Positions 63,911-64,000 of a DNA stretch of 64,000 bases are shown here, piece after piece; positions within the stretch are counted from its first letter, which is position 1; the number at the start of each line of letters is the position of its first letter. This DNA comes from Methanobrevibacter ruminantium. Its GTDB lineage: Archaea > Methanobacteriota > Methanobacteria > Methanobacteriales > Methanobacteriaceae. The notes beneath the pieces were generated by a model. The model did not search any database. It had not been told where the DNA came from and worked only from the letters and a program-made list of their open reading frames with translations. The position numbers and the translations under genes are program-made. The stretch lies in assembly GCA_004553595.1 (NCBI GenBank), contig SFKZ01000009.1, positions 9,396 through 73,395 on the forward strand, in the 5' to 3' direction.

Positions 63911-64000
63911 GGCTGGCAGCTAAATGAAATTCCCATAGACCGAAACCCATAGTACACAAACAAAACGCGAAAAGACTTAACTTCTGGGATCGAAACGAGA
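63911..64000 (-). rRNA. rrf: 5S ribosomal RNA, 3' part (continues beyond window)
   Basis: Read on the minus strand, the last 90 bases give CTCGTTTCGATCCCAGAAGT-TAAG, then the loop E/helix IV region and end in GCTGCCAGCC, the conserved archaeal 5S 3' half. The molecule ends at 63911, directly followed by seven T residues. The 5' third lies beyond the edge. It is transcribed toward the cbi operon, so an rRNA operon may lie to the right. Confidence 0.85.

Overview
The window is an AT-rich archaeal chromosome segment, most likely from Methanobrevibacter or a close relative in Methanobacteriales. The taxonomic markers are a thiol:fumarate reductase subunit (TfrB), archaeal PurP, SepF, MCM, aIF2-beta, NMD3, NucS, an archaeal Lhr-type helicase, an anaerobic cobalamin operon and GGTGAT-type Shine-Dalgarno sequences. 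TATA-box promoters and T-rich intergenic DNA fit the same group. I saw no insertion sequence, prophage, CRISPR array or tRNA gene, so this is mostly core chromosome. The genus is inferred from gene content, not from a database search.

Layout. 1-7.4 kb: iorA (cut by the left edge) diverges from tfrB, followed by a TrmJ-type methyltransferase, a cysteine-rich ferredoxin and glyS. 7.5-16.4 kb: two tandem FilR1-type regulators, TatD, a C_GCAxxG_C_C protein, SepF, a DUF1611 protein, a ZPR1 zinc-finger protein, a small acidic protein that looks like a divergent histone-fold variant, and nadC. 16.5-25.5 kb: rnz, a MscS channel, nadA, an alpha/beta hydrolase, an amidohydrolase, a MATE exporter, nucS and mntP. 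25.7-36.6 kb: an exported zinc-ribbon protein, a nitrilase-family amidase, a HEAT-repeat protein, an Lhr-type helicase, small membrane proteins, purP, a phosphodiesterase and rlmE. 36.8-42.9 kb is an information-processing block: mcm, aIF2-beta, nmd3, tyrS and tmk. 43.1-50.9 kb: two giant U32-family proteins in tandem and a MutS-like ATPase. 51-53.8 kb: a probable structured RNA gene and several small orphan or zinc-ribbon proteins.

The right-hand 10 kb is a minus-strand anaerobic cobalamin operon: cbiL, cbiD, cbiF, cbiG, cbiH, cbiJ, cbiET, cbiA, cbiC and cbiK. It covers cobalt insertion and all corrin-ring methylation and contraction steps up to the a,c-diamide. The 3' part of a 5S rRNA gene enters at the right edge. 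NAD synthesis is represented by nadA and nadC, purine synthesis by purP, and translation by glyS, tyrS, aIF2-beta, nmd3, rlmE and trmJ.

The least ordinary items are the acidic histone-fold protein with a long C-terminal helix (14019-14459), the probable orphan structured RNA (about 51010-51176, minus), a membrane protein combining two zinc ribbons with an EF-hand pair (51347-52156), a ferredoxin with two extra cysteine clusters (4529-5404), and several perfect palindromes or tandem repeats placed at promoters.
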